Shown: positions 7,752 through 17,530 of the stretch, in pieces
Position numbering within the stretch: position 1 is the stretch's first letter
Layout of the letters: the number at the start of each line of letters is the position of its first letter
Assembly (NCBI RefSeq): GCF_001189535.1
Contig: NZ_CP012070.1
Location: 2,790,001 to 2,854,000, forward strand
Direction: 5' to 3'
Source of the DNA: Arsenicicoccus sp. oral taxon 190
GTDB taxonomy: Bacteria; Actinomycetota; Actinomycetes; Actinomycetales; Dermatophilaceae
DNA: 64,000 nucleotides
Made by a program: the position numbers and the translations under genes
The notes under the pieces: generated by a model
The model's database searches: none
What the model saw: the letters and a program-made list of their open reading frames with translations, nothing else
Told to the model about the DNA's origin: nothing

Positions 7752-9977
7752 GTGAGCATCACCCCCAAGGCCAACGGACGTCAGGTCTCTGACATCGTCG
7801 CCGACACGGTCGGCTGGGACGACGTGGACGTGCGTGCGGTCGACACCGTGCGCTGCCTCGCCGCCGACGCCGTGCAGAAGACCGGCAACGGCCACCCCGG
7901 CACCGCGATGTCGCTCGCCCCTGCCGCCTACCTGCTCTATCAGAACGTGATGCGCCACGACCCGACCGACCCCCACTGGATGGGCCGTGACCGGTTCGTC
8001 CTGTCGGCGGGCCACTCGAGCCTGACGCAGTACATCCAGCTCTACTACGCCGGGCTCCTCGAGCTCGACGACATCAAGGCCCTGCGCACCTGGGGCTCCA
8101 AGACCCCGGGCCACCCCGAGGTGCACCACACCGAGGGCGTGGACCTCACGACCGGTCCCCTGGGCTCCGGTGTCGCCACCGCGGTCGGTATGGCGATGGC
8201 CCAGCGCCGCCAGCGGGGGATGTTCGACCCCGACGCCGCTCCGGGCGAGAGCGTCTTCGACCACCGCGTCTACTGCATCGCCGGTGACGGCTGCATGATG
8301 GAGGGCGTCGCCTCCGAGGCCAGCTCGCTGGCCGGGACGCAGCGGCTCGGCAACCTGACGCTGATCTACGACCAGAACCAGATCTCCATCGAGGACGACA
8401 CCGACGTGGCGTTCTCCGAGGACGTCGCCAAGCGCTATGAGGCCTACGGCTGGGACGTGCGCGTGGTGGAGTGGCGCACCCGGCACGGCGTGCGCGACGA
8501 GGACTACGTGGAGGACGTCGACGCGCTCTTCGCGGCGATCGAGGAGGGGCACAAGGTCCTGGACCGCCCCACCTTCATCATGCTGCGTACGGTCATCGCC
8601 TGGCCGGCCCCGACCAAGCAGGGCACCGGCAAGGCCCACGGGGCCGCGCTCGGCGACGACGAGATCAAGGCGATGAAGTCGCTGCTCGGCTTCGACCCGG
8701 AGCAGACCTTCGAGGTCTCCCCCGAGGTCGAGAAGCGGGTCCGCGAGGTGCGGGACCGCGGCGCGAAGGCCCACCGCGAGTGGGAGGAGCGCTACCAGGC
8801 GTGGCGTGCGGGGGCGCCCGACAAGGCCGCCCTGGTCGACCGGCTGCTGGCGCAGGAGCTCCCCGAGGGCTTCGCGGAGGCCTTCCCGACCTTCGAGCCC
8901 GACGACAAGGGCCTCGCCACCCGCGCGGCCTCCGGCAAGGTCCTCGGCGCCCTCGCCGAGATCATGCCCGAGCTGTGGGGCGGCTCGGCCGACCTGGCCG
9001 AGTCCAACAACACGACCATGACGGGCCAGCCGTCCTTCGTCCCGGAGGACCGCCAGACCGAGGAGTGGCGCGGCGGCCCCTACGGGCGCACCATCCACTT
9101 CGGCGTCCGCGAGAACGCCATGGGCATGATCGTCAACGGCATCTCGCTGGAGGGCCTGACCCGCGCCTACGGCGGCACCTTCCTGGTGTTCTCCGACTAC
9201 ATGCGCCCTGCCGTGCGGCTCGCCGCCATCCAGGAGACCGACTCCATCTTCGTGTGGACCCACGACTCCATCGGTCTCGGCGAGGACGGCCCGACCCACC
9301 AGCCGATCGAGCACCTCGCCGCGCTGCGCGCGATGCCCAACCTCGACGTGGTGCGCCCGGCGGACGCCAACGAGACCGCCCACGCGTGGAAGCGGATCCT
9401 GGAGGGCCACGGCACGCCCACCGGCATCGCCCTGTCCCGTCAGGCGCTGCCGACCATCGCCCCGGCCGACACCTCCGCGGACAAGGTCGCCAAGGGTGCC
9501 TACGTGCTCGTCGAGGGCAGCAAGCCCACCCCCGACGTCATCGTGATGGCCACCGGCTCCGAGGTGTCCGTCGCCGTCGCCGGCGCCGAGCAGCTCGAGG
9601 CCGCGGGCATCGCCACCCGGGTCGTGTCCATGCCCTGCCTGGAGTGGTTCGCCCGCCAGGACGCCGACTACCGCGAGTCGGTGCTCCCGGCCGCCGTCAA
9701 GGCGCGCGTCAGCATCGAGGCCGGCGCCACGATGGGCTGGCGCGACTACGTCGGCGACGCCGGCCGGATCATCGGCATCGACCACTTCGGTGCCTCGGCC
9801 GACGCCAAGACGCTGTTCCGCGAGTTCGGCTTCACCCCGGAGGCCGTCGTGGAGGCCGCCAAGGCGTCCATCGCGGGCGCGGCCTCCGCGACCCCCGGCG
9901 ACACCGCCCCCGGCTACGCCACCTCAGACCCCGGCTTCGAGACCTCGGCCCCCGCCGAGCGCCAGGAAGGCAAGTGA
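7752..9977 (+). CDS. tkt: Transketolase
   Basis: Transketolase moves two-carbon units between sugar phosphates in the non-oxidative pentose phosphate pathway, using thiamine diphosphate. The 741-residue protein shows the N-terminal [16 protein letters not shown], the diphosphate motif [15 protein letters not shown] followed by [11 protein letters not shown], and the central pyrimidine domain with [12 protein letters not shown] and [20 protein letters not shown] start follows GAAGGAAG. It opens the operon tkt-tal-zwf-opcA-pgl. The last 35 residues form a low-complexity Ala/Pro/Thr tail beyond the usual C-terminus. Confidence 0.97.
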   Translation: MSITPKANGRQVSDIVADTVGWDDVDVRAVDTVRCLAADAVQKTGNGHPGTAMSLAPAAYLLYQNVMRHDPTDPHWMGRDRFVLSAGHSSLTQYIQLYYAGLLELDDIKALRTWGSKTPGHPEVHHTEGVDLTTGPLGSGVATAVGMAMAQRRQRGMFDPDAAPGESVFDHRVYCIAGDGCMMEGVASEASSLAGTQRLGNLTLIYDQNQISIEDDTDVAFSEDVAKRYEAYGWDVRVVEWRTRHGVRDEDYVEDVDALFAAIEEGHKVLDRPTFIMLRTVIAWPAPTKQGTGKAHGAALGDDEIKAMKSLLGFDPEQTFEVSPEVEKRVREVRDRGAKAHREWEERYQAWRAGAPDKAALVDRLLAQELPEGFAEAFPTFEPDDKGLATRAASGKVLGALAEIMPELWGGSADLAESNNTTMTGQPSFVPEDRQTEEWRGGPYGRTIHFGVRENAMGMIVNGISLEGLTRAYGGTFLVFSDYMRPAVRLAAIQETDSIFVWTHDSIGLGEDGPTHQPIEHLAALRAMPNLDVVRPADANETAHAWKRILEGHGTPTGIALSRQALPTIAPADTSADKVAKGAYVLVEGSKPTPDVIVMATGSEVSVAVAGAEQLEAAGIATRVVSMPCLEWFARQDADYRESVLPAAVKARVSIEAGATMGWRDYVGDAGRIIGIDHFGASADAKTLFREFGFTPEAVVEAAKASIAGAASATPGDTAPGYATSDPGFETSAPAERQEGK

Positions 9978-9979
9978 CC

Positions 9980-11086
9980 ATGACCAGCACCAACCTGCAG
10001 GAGCTCTCCGCCGCCGGCGTGTCGATCTGGCTGGACGACCTGTCCCGCGAGCGCATCGCCACCGGCAACCTCCAGGAGGTCGTCGACACCAAGGGCGTCG
10101 TCGGCGTCACCACCAACCCCTCGATCTTCGCCTCCGCGCTCGCCAAGGGCGAGAAGTACACCCCCCAGGTGAAGGAGCTCAAGGGTGAGGGCGCGGACGT
10201 CGAGCGGACCGTCTTCGCGCTGACGACCACCGACGTGCGGGACGCCTGCGACATCCTGCGACCGGTCTATGACCGCACCGGCGGCGTGGACGGCCGGGTG
10301 TCCATCGAGGTCGACCCGCGGCTCGCGCACGACACCGAGCGGACCGTGGCGGTGGCCCAAGAGCTCTACGCCGCCGTCGACCGCCCCAACGTGATGATCA
10401 AGATCCCCGCCACCGTCGAGGGCCTGCCCGCGATCAGCCGCACCCTCGCCGAGGGCATCTCGGTCAACGTGACGCTGATCTTCAGCCTCGACCGCTACCG
10501 CGCGGTGATGAACGCCTTCATGACCGGCATCGAGCAGGCGCGCGAGGCCGGCAAGGACCTCTCGCAGATCCACTCCGTCGCGTCGTTCTTCGTCTCCCGC
10601 GTCGACACCGAGATCGACAAGCGGCTCGATGCGATCGGCACCGACGAGGCCGCCGCGCTCAAGGGCAAGGCCGGCCTGGCCAACGCCCGGCTGGCCTACC
10701 AGGCGTGGCAGGAGCAGTTCGCGACGCCGCGCTGGGCCAACCTCGCCGACGACGGCGCGCACGTGCAGCGCCCGCTGTGGGCGTCCACCGGGGTCAAGGA
10801 CCCGGCCTACCCCGACACCATGTATGTCGACCAGCTCGTCGCCCCGCAGGTCGTCAACACGATGCCGGAGAAGACGCTCGACGCGGCCGCCGACCACGCC
10901 AAGGTCACCGGGGACACCATCACCGGCGCCTACGATGAGGCCGACGCCGTCATGGACGCCCTGGAGCGCCAGGGCATCTCCTACGTCGAGGTCGTCGACC
11001 TCCTCGAGCGCGAGGGCGTCGACAAGTTCGAGAAGTCCTGGGGCGAGCTGCTGGAGACCGTGCAGGGCGAGCTCGACAAGCACTGA
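9980..11086 (+). CDS. tal: Transaldolase
   Basis: Transaldolase transfers dihydroxyacetone units between sedoheptulose 7-phosphate and glyceraldehyde 3-phosphate. The 368-residue protein matches the longer actinobacterial type. It has [19 protein letters not shown] near residue 35 and [16 protein letters not shown] near 135, where the Lys forms the Schiff base. It starts two bases after the tkt stop, with the ribosome site GGAAGG inside the end of tkt, so the two genes are coupled. An upstream in-frame extension is only the shadow of tkt. Confidence 0.97.
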   Translation: MTSTNLQELSAAGVSIWLDDLSRERIATGNLQEVVDTKGVVGVTTNPSIFASALAKGEKYTPQVKELKGEGADVERTVFALTTTDVRDACDILRPVYDRTGGVDGRVSIEVDPRLAHDTERTVAVAQELYAAVDRPNVMIKIPATVEGLPAISRTLAEGISVNVTLIFSLDRYRAVMNAFMTGIEQAREAGKDLSQIHSVASFFVSRVDTEIDKRLDAIGTDEAAALKGKAGLANARLAYQAWQEQFATPRWANLADDGAHVQRPLWASTGVKDPAYPDTMYVDQLVAPQVVNTMPEKTLDAAADHAKVTGDTITGAYDEADAVMDALERQGISYVEVVDLLEREGVDKFEKSWGELLETVQGELDKH

Positions 11087-11173
11087 CCCGCGACCGGCCC
11101 GCCGCCACCAGGCACAGCGGCGGGCTGGTCCGCCATACGGCCTGTGAGACCACGACCCTGACGGGAGACTGAG

Positions 11174-12715
11174 TTGAGCCCCACCCGAGTCACACGTGAG
11201 CACAACCCGCTGCGCGACCCGCGGGACAAGCGGCTGCCCAACATCGCCGGTCCCTGCGCGCTGGTGCTGTTCGGCGTGACCGGCGACCTGTCGCGCAAGA
11301 AGGTCATGCCGGCCATCTACGACCTGGCCAACCGTGGCCTGCTGCCGCCCGGCTTCTCGCTGGTCGGCTTCGCGCGCCGTGACTGGGCGGACCAGGACTT
11401 CGGTCAGATCGTGCACGACGCGGTCCGCGAGCACGCCCGCACCCCCTTCCGCGAGTCGACGTGGCAGGCCCTCGCCGAGGGCTTCCGCTTCGTCCCGGGC
11501 AACTTCGACGACGACGAGGCCTTCGACCTGCTGGCCACCACCGTCGAGGAGCTCGAGCACGAGCGCGGGACCGGCGGCAACGTCGGCTTCTACCTGTCGA
11601 TCCCGCCCGGCTTCTTCGGTCAGGTATGCCGCCAGCTCGACCGCAGCGGTCTCGCCAAGGCGGAGGACGGCCAGTGGCGGCGGGTCGTCATCGAGAAGCC
11701 CTTCGGGCACGACCTGGCCTCCGCGCGCGAGCTCAACGCGATCGTCGAGGGCGTCTTCCCGGCCGACTCGGTCTTCCGGATCGACCACTACCTCGGCAAG
11801 GAGACGGTCCAGAACCTCCTGGCGCTGCGCTTCGCCAACGAGCTCTTCGAGCCGGTCTGGAACGCCCACCACATCGACCACGTGCAGATCACGATGGCCG
11901 AGGACATCGGGGTCGCCGGCCGCGCCAGCTACTACGACGGGATCGGCGCCGCCCGCGACGTCATCCAGAACCACCTGCTGCAGCTCCTGGCGCTGACCGC
12001 CATGGAGGAGCCGGTCGCCTTCACCGCCCAGCACCTGCGCGCGGAGAAGGAGAAGGTGCTCGCCTCGGTGCGCCTCATGGACGACCTGTCCACGTCCAGC
12101 GCCCGGGGTCAGTACGCCCCCGGGTGGCAGGGCAGCGACAAGGTCAAGGGGTTCCTGGAGGAGGACGGCATGAAGCCCGGCTCCCGGACCGAGACGTATG
12201 CCGCCCTCAAGGTGGAGGTCGACACCCGACGGTGGGCCGGCGTGCCGTTCTACCTGCGCACCGGCAAGCGCCTGGCCAAACGCGTCACCGAGATCGCGGT
12301 GGTCTTCAAGAAGGCCCCGCACCTGCCCTTCAACGACACCGAGACCGAGGAGCTCGGGCAGAACGCCATCGTCATCCGGGTCCAGCCCGACGAGGGCGTG
12401 ACGCTGCGCTTCGGCTCCAAGGTGCCGGGCGCTCAGATGGAGGTCCGCGACGTCACGATGGACTTCGCCTACGGCTCCTCCTTCACCGAGACCTCCCCGG
12501 AGGCCTACGAGCGGCTCATCCTGGACGTGCTGCTGGGGGCGCCCTCGATGTTCCCCCGCACCCAGGAGGTCGAGCTGTCCTGGCAGATCCTCGACCCGGT
12601 CGAGGAGCACTGGGCCAAGGACGGGGCTCCGCAGCCCTACCCCAGCGGGTCGTGGGGGCCCGCCAGCGCCGACGAGATGATGGCCCTGGACGGCCGCGAG
12701 TGGAGGATGCCGTGA
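11174..12715 (+). CDS. zwf: Glucose-6-phosphate 1-dehydrogenase
   Basis: This enzyme oxidises glucose 6-phosphate to 6-phosphogluconolactone and makes NADPH. The 513-residue protein has the nucleotide-binding start ALVLFGVTGDLSRKKVMPAI, the IEKPFGHDLASARELN loop and the active-site segment RIDHYLGKETVQN with the catalytic His. A TTG start is chosen because GGGAG lies just upstream and the N-terminus MSPTRVTREHNPLRDPRDKR agrees with actinobacterial Zwf proteins. Its stop overlaps the opcA start as GTGA. The 87-base gap after tal holds no obvious promoter. Confidence 0.97.
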   Translation: MSPTRVTREHNPLRDPRDKRLPNIAGPCALVLFGVTGDLSRKKVMPAIYDLANRGLLPPGFSLVGFARRDWADQDFGQIVHDAVREHARTPFRESTWQALAEGFRFVPGNFDDDEAFDLLATTVEELEHERGTGGNVGFYLSIPPGFFGQVCRQLDRSGLAKAEDGQWRRVVIEKPFGHDLASARELNAIVEGVFPADSVFRIDHYLGKETVQNLLALRFANELFEPVWNAHHIDHVQITMAEDIGVAGRASYYDGIGAARDVIQNHLLQLLALTAMEEPVAFTAQHLRAEKEKVLASVRLMDDLSTSSARGQYAPGWQGSDKVKGFLEEDGMKPGSRTETYAALKVEVDTRRWAGVPFYLRTGKRLAKRVTEIAVVFKKAPHLPFNDTETEELGQNAIVIRVQPDEGVTLRFGSKVPGAQMEVRDVTMDFAYGSSFTETSPEAYERLILDVLLGAPSMFPRTQEVELSWQILDPVEEHWAKDGAPQPYPSGSWGPASADEMMALDGREWRMP

Positions 12716-14028
12716 TCATCGACCTGCCCAACACCTCGACGTCGGCGCTCAACAAGAAGCTCGTAGACGTCCGCAACCAGAGCGGCGCCATGGCCCTCGG
12801 CCGGGTGCTGACGCTCATCATCGTTGTCGACGAGGACCGCGCCGAGGAGGTCATCGAGTCGGCGGTCGAGTCCTCCCACATGCACCCCTGCCGGATCGTC
12901 GTGCTGGTGCACGCCAACAAGCGTGGCGGCAGCCGCGTGGACGGGCAGATCCGGCTCGGCGGCGACGCCGGTGCCTCCGAGGTCGTCGTGCTGCGGCTCT
13001 ACGGCGAGGTCAACGCCCACGGCTACGCCCTGGTGCTGCCACTGCTGCTGGCGGACTCCCCCGTGGTCGGCTGGTGGCCCTGCGAGGCGCCGGTCGACAT
13101 GGCGTCCGACCCCATCGGCGCGATCTGCCAGCGGCGGATCAACGACTCCGCGGTGGCCAAGAACCCCTTCGCCGAGCTGAAGCGCCGCGCCGAGCACTAC
13201 GCGCCCGGCGACACCGACCTGGCCTGGTCCCGGGTCACGCACTGGCGGGCGCTGCTCGCGGCGGCGCTGGACCAGCGCCCCTTCGAGGCCGTCACCGGGG
13301 CCGTCGTCAGCGGCGGCCTGGACTCCACGGCCACCGACCTGCTCGCGGCCTGGCTCGCCGAGGCGCTGGACGTGCCGGTCACCCGCGCCCGCACGCCCCA
13401 GGGCTCCGGTCTCATCAGCGTCCGCCTCGAGCGGCCCTCGGGTCCGCTCGACCTGGTCCGGCCGGAGGGGACGACCATCGCCACGCTGTCGCACCCGCTG
13501 CAGCCGGTGCGGCGGGTCGCGCTCAAGCGGCGCAGCGACGCCGAGTGCCTCACCGACGAGCTCCGGCGGCTCGACCCGGACGAGGTCTACGAGGCCGCGC
13601 TCGTCGACGGTCTGCCTCGCCTCGGGCGGCGCAACGCGTTGGCCAGCCAGCTGATCAAGGCCGGCAAAGCGCCCTCGCCGGAGGAGTCGCGCCGCCTCGC
13701 CCGCGAGGCGGGCCGCCGGCCGCGCCAGACCAGCGCCGACATGGTGACGATCGACCCGGCGACGGCCGAGCTGACGCCCACCGAGAAGGCCACCGACCGT
13801 CAGGTCGCCGACCGCGCCCAGACCCAGAAGCGGGTGGGTGCCCGCGTGGCGCCCGAGGCGTCCGTCGGCGCCAAGAAGGCTGCCAAGACGGCGAAGAAGG
13901 CCGCGAAGAAGTCGGCGAAGAAGTCGGCGAAGAAGTCGGCCACGAAGTCCTCCGCCTCGACGTCCGCGAAGAAGTCGGCCTCGAAGTCCGCTGCGGGGAC
14001 GGCCGACTCGACCCAGGAGACGTCATGA
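12712..14028 (+). CDS. opcA: OpcA, glucose-6-phosphate dehydrogenase assembly protein, with a Lys-rich tail
   Basis: OpcA is an activator and assembly factor of glucose-6-phosphate dehydrogenase in actinobacteria and cyanobacteria. The core (residues about 1-330) begins MIIDLPNTSTSALNKKLVD and includes LPLLLADSPVVGWWPCEAP near 110. The GTG start overlaps the zwf stop. At 438 residues it is longer than typical homologues. The last roughly 50 residues are almost only Lys, Ala and Ser (repeats such as AKKSAKKSAKKS), encoded partly by a 12-base tandem repeat near 13905-13940. That tail resembles histone H1 or the C-termini of actinobacterial nucleoid proteins. Its role is unknown. Confidence 0.93.
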   Translation: MIIDLPNTSTSALNKKLVDVRNQSGAMALGRVLTLIIVVDEDRAEEVIESAVESSHMHPCRIVVLVHANKRGGSRVDGQIRLGGDAGASEVVVLRLYGEVNAHGYALVLPLLLADSPVVGWWPCEAPVDMASDPIGAICQRRINDSAVAKNPFAELKRRAEHYAPGDTDLAWSRVTHWRALLAAALDQRPFEAVTGAVVSGGLDSTATDLLAAWLAEALDVPVTRARTPQGSGLISVRLERPSGPLDLVRPEGTTIATLSHPLQPVRRVALKRRSDAECLTDELRRLDPDEVYEAALVDGLPRLGRRNALASQLIKAGKAPSPEESRRLAREAGRRPRQTSADMVTIDPATAELTPTEKATDRQVADRAQTQKRVGARVAPEASVGAKKAAKTAKKAAKKSAKKSAKKSATKSSASTSAKKSASKSAAGTADSTQETS

Positions 14029-14825
14029 CCGCCCAGGTCGTCGTGCACCCCGACAAGGCCACGCTGGCGGCAGCCGTCGCCGCGCGGCTGATCACCACGC
14101 TCGCCGACGCCCAGGCTCGCCACGGCGAGGTCCACGTGGTCCTCACCGGGGGGTCCATGGGCAACGCCACCATGACGGCCCTGGCCGACTCCCCCGCCGT
14201 GCGGGCGGTGGCCTGGGAGCTGGTGCACCTGTGGTGGGGGGACGAGCGGTATGTCGAGCGCGCCTCGGAGGACCGCAACGCCACCCAGGCGCGCGAGGCC
14301 GGGCTCGACCGGCTGCTGGACCTCGGGCTGCAGTCCGGCAACGTGCACGAGCTCCCCGCCTCCGACGACCCCGAGGGGTTCGATCTCGAGGCCGCGGTCC
14401 AGCGGTATGCCGACGAGCTGGCCGCCGTGGCCCGCGAGTCGTCGCAGCCGGCCGCGGGCACCGAGCCGCTGGGGCGTCCGGGGGCCGACGGGCTGCCCGC
14501 CTTCGAGGTGGTGATGCTCGGGGTGGGGCCCGACGCGCACGTGGCGAGCCTCTTCCCCGGCAGGCCGACCCTGCAGGTGCAGGACCGCACCGTGGTCGCC
14601 GAGGCGAACTCCCCCAAGCCGCCGCCGGCCCGGCTGAGCCTGACCTTCCCCGCCCTGTGCACCGCCGACGAGGTGTGGCTGCTCGTCGCGGGGACGGACA
14701 AGGCCGACGCCGTCGCGGCGGCCCTCGGGGGCGTCGACGTCGACGAGGCGCCGGCCGCGGGGGTCAGCGGCCGGCGGCACACGGTGTGGCTGCTGGACGA
14801 GGACGCCGCCTCCCGGCTGGCCTGA
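14025..14825 (+). CDS. pgl: 6-phosphogluconolactonase
   Basis: Pgl hydrolyses 6-phosphogluconolactone, the step after Zwf. The 266-residue protein has VHVVLTGGSMGNATM near residue 40, VHLWWGDERYVERASEDRN near 75 (the NagB/DevB active-site region), and MLGVGPDAHVASLFPG near 165. The ATG overlaps the opcA stop as ATGA and closes the pentose phosphate operon. A hairpin follows immediately at 14835-14852. Confidence 0.95.
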   Translation: MTAQVVVHPDKATLAAAVAARLITTLADAQARHGEVHVVLTGGSMGNATMTALADSPAVRAVAWELVHLWWGDERYVERASEDRNATQAREAGLDRLLDLGLQSGNVHELPASDDPEGFDLEAAVQRYADELAAVARESSQPAAGTEPLGRPGADGLPAFEVVMLGVGPDAHVASLFPGRPTLQVQDRTVVAEANSPKPPPARLSLTFPALCTADEVWLLVAGTDKADAVAAALGGVDVDEAPAAGVSGRRHTVWLLDEDAASRLA

Positions 14826-14834
14826 TCACCCGGG

Positions 14835-14852
14835 CCGGGGCACAGGCCCCGG
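14835..14852. terminator. Hairpin between pgl and rbpA
   Basis: CCGGGGC and GCCCCGG form a 7-base stem with a 4-base loop in the 29-base gap between two convergent genes. Confidence 0.6.
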
Positions 14853-14854
14853 GC

Positions 14855-15205
14855 TCAGGTGATGAGGCCGCGCTCGCGCAGCGACGTGAGCGCCTCGTCG
14901 AGCAGCGCCTTGCCGTCGGCGTCGGAGCGCCGCTCCTTCACGTAGGCCAGGTGGGTCTTGTAGGGCTCGGTCCGGGGCGGCTCCGGCGGGTTGTCGCGGT
15001 CGAGCCCTCCCGGGAGCCCGCAGCGCTGGCAGTCCCACTCCAGGGGGATCTCCTGGCCGGCCTCCTCGGCGAAGGCCCGGCGGGTCTCGTGACCCCGGGC
15101 GCACCAATAGCTGGTGACGAGCCGCGGCGCGGCCTCACCGCGCTCGGCCTCGCCCATGGGACCGGACCCGATGCGGCTGCCCCTGATGGCGTTACCACCC
15201 GACAT
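14855..15205 (-). CDS. rbpA: RNA polymerase-binding protein RbpA
   Basis: RbpA binds the principal sigma factor and RNA polymerase and stabilises the open complex; it is specific to actinobacteria. The 116-residue protein starts MSGGNAIRGSRIGSGPMGE behind AAGGAG five bases upstream. The basic linker (SRIGSGPMGE) leads into a zinc-type core with WCARGH and WDCQRCG, followed by KTHLAYVKERRSDADGKALLDEAL, the sigma-interaction helix. Length and order of parts are typical. Confidence 0.95.
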   Translation of the reverse strand: MSGGNAIRGSRIGSGPMGEAERGEAAPRLVTSYWCARGHETRRAFAEEAGQEIPLEWDCQRCGLPGGLDRDNPPEPPRTEPYKTHLAYVKERRSDADGKALLDEALTSLRERGLIT

Positions 15206-15324
15206 GCAATCTCCTTGCGCTACCGGACCCGACTGGCTGCAGGACCGGGGCGGGCCGTGATGCCCGCGAGGGTGCCAGGCGTGCAGGTTTGCACCGGGCA
15301 CCCGGGGGCGCCGACGCCGCAGCG

Positions 15325-15570
15325 TCAGACGCCGAACCGCTGGAGCAGCCCCAGCGCGACCACGCACACGAACCACACGACGGCCACGGCCACCGTGAAC
15401 CGGTCGAGGTTGCGCTCGGCCACGCTGGACCCACCGAGCGTGTTGGACACCCCGCCACCGAACATGTCGGACATGCCCCCGCCCTTGCCCTTGTGGAGCA
15501 GGATGAGGAGGGTCAGGAAGAGGCTGCCCAGGCCGAGCAGCACCTCGAGGACGATCTTGACAACGGACAT
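15325..15570 (-). CDS. secG: Preprotein translocase subunit SecG
   Basis: SecG is the small accessory subunit of the SecYEG channel in the cytoplasmic membrane. The 81-residue protein has two hydrophobic helices, IVLEVLLGLGSLFLTLLILL at the N-terminus and VAVAVVWFVCVVALGLL at the C-terminus. Between them is the conserved loop HKGKGGGMSDMFGGGVSNTLGGS. It lies between rbpA and hemE on the same strand, with more than 80 bases on either side, so it may be separately transcribed. Confidence 0.95.
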   Translation of the reverse strand: MSVVKIVLEVLLGLGSLFLTLLILLHKGKGGGMSDMFGGGVSNTLGGSSVAERNLDRFTVAVAVVWFVCVVALGLLQRFGV

Positions 15571-15657
15571 GCAACAACCATCTGTCGTGACGAGCCGGGG
15601 TCGGTCGTCGGCGGCGGGAGCAGCGACGCCACCTGGGTGGCGGCACAGGGCGACAGT

Positions 15658-16719
15658 CTACTGCTCGAGGGAGTGGATGAGCTCGACGACGCGGGTGATG
15701 ACGTCGGGGTCGGTGCTCGGCAGGACGCCGTGCCCGAGGTTGACGATGTGCCCCGGGGCGGTCCGGCCCTCGGCGACGATGCGGCGCACCTCGCGCTCCA
15801 GGGCCTCCCAGGGCGCGAAGAGCAGCGCCGGGTCGAGGTTGCCCTGCACCGCGAAGCCCGGGCCGAGCCGGTCCACGGCGTCGAGCAGGCTCAGGCGGTA
15901 GTCGACGCCCATGACGTCGGCGCCGGCCTCACCCATGGAGCGCAGCAGCTCCCCCGTCCCCACCCCGAAGTGGATGCGGGGGACGTCCGAGGCCTCGGCG
16001 ACGACGCGCAGCGCCGCGGCGGAGTGCTCCTGCACCTGCGCCTCGTAGACGCGGCGCGGCAGCGCCCCGACCCAGGAGTCGAAGAGCTGGACGGCCGAGG
16101 CCCCGGCGCGGGCCTGCACCGCCATGAACGCCCCGGAGATCTGCGCCAGCCGCGAGCACAGGTCGTGCCAGAGCGCCGGGTCGCCATACATGAGGGCCTT
16201 GGTGTGCTCGTGGTTCTTGGAGGGGCCACCCTCCACGAGGTAGGAGGCGAGGGTGAAGGGGGCGCCGGCGAAACCGATCAGCGGGGTCGCCCCCAGCTCC
16301 GCCACCGTCAGGCCGACCGCCTCGGTGATGTAGGGGACGTGGTCGGCGGTGAGCTCCGGGAGCCGGTCCAGGTCCGCCCGGGACCGGAAGGGCTCGGCCA
16401 CGACCGGGCCGACGCCCGCGACCAGGTCGATGTCGACGCCCACCGCGACCAGCGGCACCACGATGTCGCTGAAGAAGATGGCCGCGTCCACGTGGTGGCG
16501 GCGCACCGGCTGCAGGGTGATCTCGGTGGTCAGGGCGGGGTCGCGGCAGGCGTCGAGCATGGCGGTGCCCTCGCGCACCTGGCGGTACTCCGGCAGCGAG
16601 CGCCCGGCCTGGCGCATGAACCACACGGGAGGGCGCGGGCCGGGGCGTCGCCGGGCCGCCCGTACCAGCAGGCTGTCGGCGGGCGTCGGCGCGTCGGCGA
16701 TCGGGTCAGGACTGTGCAC
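15658..16719 (-). CDS. hemE: Uroporphyrinogen decarboxylase
   Basis: HemE removes four carboxyl groups from uroporphyrinogen III to give coproporphyrinogen III. The 353-residue protein has the N-terminal signature PPVWFMRQAGRSLPEYR with active-site Arg residues, FFSDIVVPLVAVGVDID near residue 75, and GFAGAPFTLASYLVEGG near 140. The GTG start (MHSPDPIADAP) is preceded by AAGGA. It is divergent from the DUF3000 gene with a 78-base gap. The later-acting ferrochelatase gene lies at 54749-55864. Confidence 0.96.
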   Translation of the reverse strand: MHSPDPIADAPTPADSLLVRAARRRPGPRPPVWFMRQAGRSLPEYRQVREGTAMLDACRDPALTTEITLQPVRRHHVDAAIFFSDIVVPLVAVGVDIDLVAGVGPVVAEPFRSRADLDRLPELTADHVPYITEAVGLTVAELGATPLIGFAGAPFTLASYLVEGGPSKNHEHTKALMYGDPALWHDLCSRLAQISGAFMAVQARAGASAVQLFDSWVGALPRRVYEAQVQEHSAAALRVVAEASDVPRIHFGVGTGELLRSMGEAGADVMGVDYRLSLLDAVDRLGPGFAVQGNLDPALLFAPWEALEREVRRIVAEGRTAPGHIVNLGHGVLPSTDPDVITRVVELIHSLEQ

Positions 16720-16785
16720 GGACCGATCCTTGCATGCGTGCGGGGTGGTCGGCGCGCCCTCCCGCGACCGAGCCTGGTCCGTGCA

Positions 16786-16791
16786 TAGCCT
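16786..16791 (+). promoter_or_regulatory. -10 element of a leaderless promoter (DUF3000 gene)
   Basis: TAGCCT is followed by 6 bases and the GTG at 16798. Spacing is the same as for ctaA, and no ribosome binding site is present. Confidence 0.6.
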
Positions 16792-16797
16792 CGCCTG

Positions 16798-17379
16798 GTG
16801 GCCGATCGACGTCTGACCGACGACAGCGCCCGCAGGTTCGAGGCGGCGCTGGCAGGGCTGCGCGCGGTCCGGCTGCGGCCCGAGGTGCTGCTCGAGGAGG
16901 TGCCCGCGCCGGGCCGGCTGGCGCCCTTCTCGGTGGCGCTGGCCGCCGACGTGGTCCCGGACCGCCAGGAGGACGACGAGGTCGCCTCCGGGCGCTTCGT
17001 GGTGCTCTTCGACCCCTCCGCCCCCGAGCAGTGGGACGGCCAGTGGCGCGTGGTGACGTATGCGCGGGCCGCGCTGGAGGCCGAGCTGGCGGGCGACCCC
17101 GCCCTCGGCGGCGTCGGGTGGTCCTGGCTGGAGGACGCGCTGCGCGACGTCGGGGCCGAGGCCGGCGCGCTGGGGGGCACGGTGACGCGGATCGTGAGCG
17201 AGAAGTTCGCGGGGCTCGCGGACGACCCCACCACCGTCGAGATGGAGCTGCGGGCCTCGTGGAGCCCGCTCGACGACGACCTGGCGCGGCACCTGCAGGC
17301 CTGGGCCCGCCTGCTGTGCACCCTCGGCGGCCTGCCCCCGCTGCCCGACGGCGTGTCCTTCCTCTCCACCCGACGTTGA
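16798..17379 (+). CDS. DUF3000 family protein
   Basis: A 193-residue soluble protein of the actinobacterial DUF3000 family, which has no known function. It has no signal peptide or membrane segment. Features include ALAADVVPDRQEDDEVASGR near residue 40 and WDGQWRVVTYARAALEAEL near 80. The gene is next to hemE and upstream of the RNase D-like gene, as in other actinobacteria (compare Rv2680 and Rv2681), which suggests a conserved but unknown housekeeping role. The start is set by the -10 box 6 bases upstream. Confidence 0.8.
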   Translation: MADRRLTDDSARRFEAALAGLRAVRLRPEVLLEEVPAPGRLAPFSVALAADVVPDRQEDDEVASGRFVVLFDPSAPEQWDGQWRVVTYARAALEAELAGDPALGGVGWSWLEDALRDVGAEAGALGGTVTRIVSEKFAGLADDPTTVEMELRASWSPLDDDLARHLQAWARLLCTLGGLPPLPDGVSFLSTRR

Positions 17380-17464
17380 GCCGACCGGTCAGTAATCCCG
17401 GCCGGCGACCACGCGCTGTCACGGAAAATCGTCGAATCTCACCCGTTCGGCAGTAGCCGTGTTC

Positions 17465-17470
17465 TACAGT
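17465..17470 (+). promoter_or_regulatory. -10 element upstream of the response regulator
   Basis: TACAGT lies 60 bases before the ATG at 17531, predicting a leader of about 55 bases that carries the GGAGGGG ribosome site. Confidence 0.45.
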
Positions 17471-17530
17471 CTTCAACAGACGCCGCGACAGCCATCGACG
17501 TCGTCAGGCGACACAGCCAGGGAGGGGCGC

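Noticed and set aside
8471..9979. N-terminal extension of transaldolase running back through tkt
   Set aside because: It is a shadow frame of transketolase. The real start at 9980 has a GGAAGG site and the conserved N-terminus.
13655..14782. Long minus-strand open frames opposite opcA and pgl
   Set aside because: Their sequences are low-complexity Ser/Arg/Pro-rich or Gly/Val-rich with no family similarity; the plus strand encodes well-known OpcA and Pgl. They are antisense shadows.
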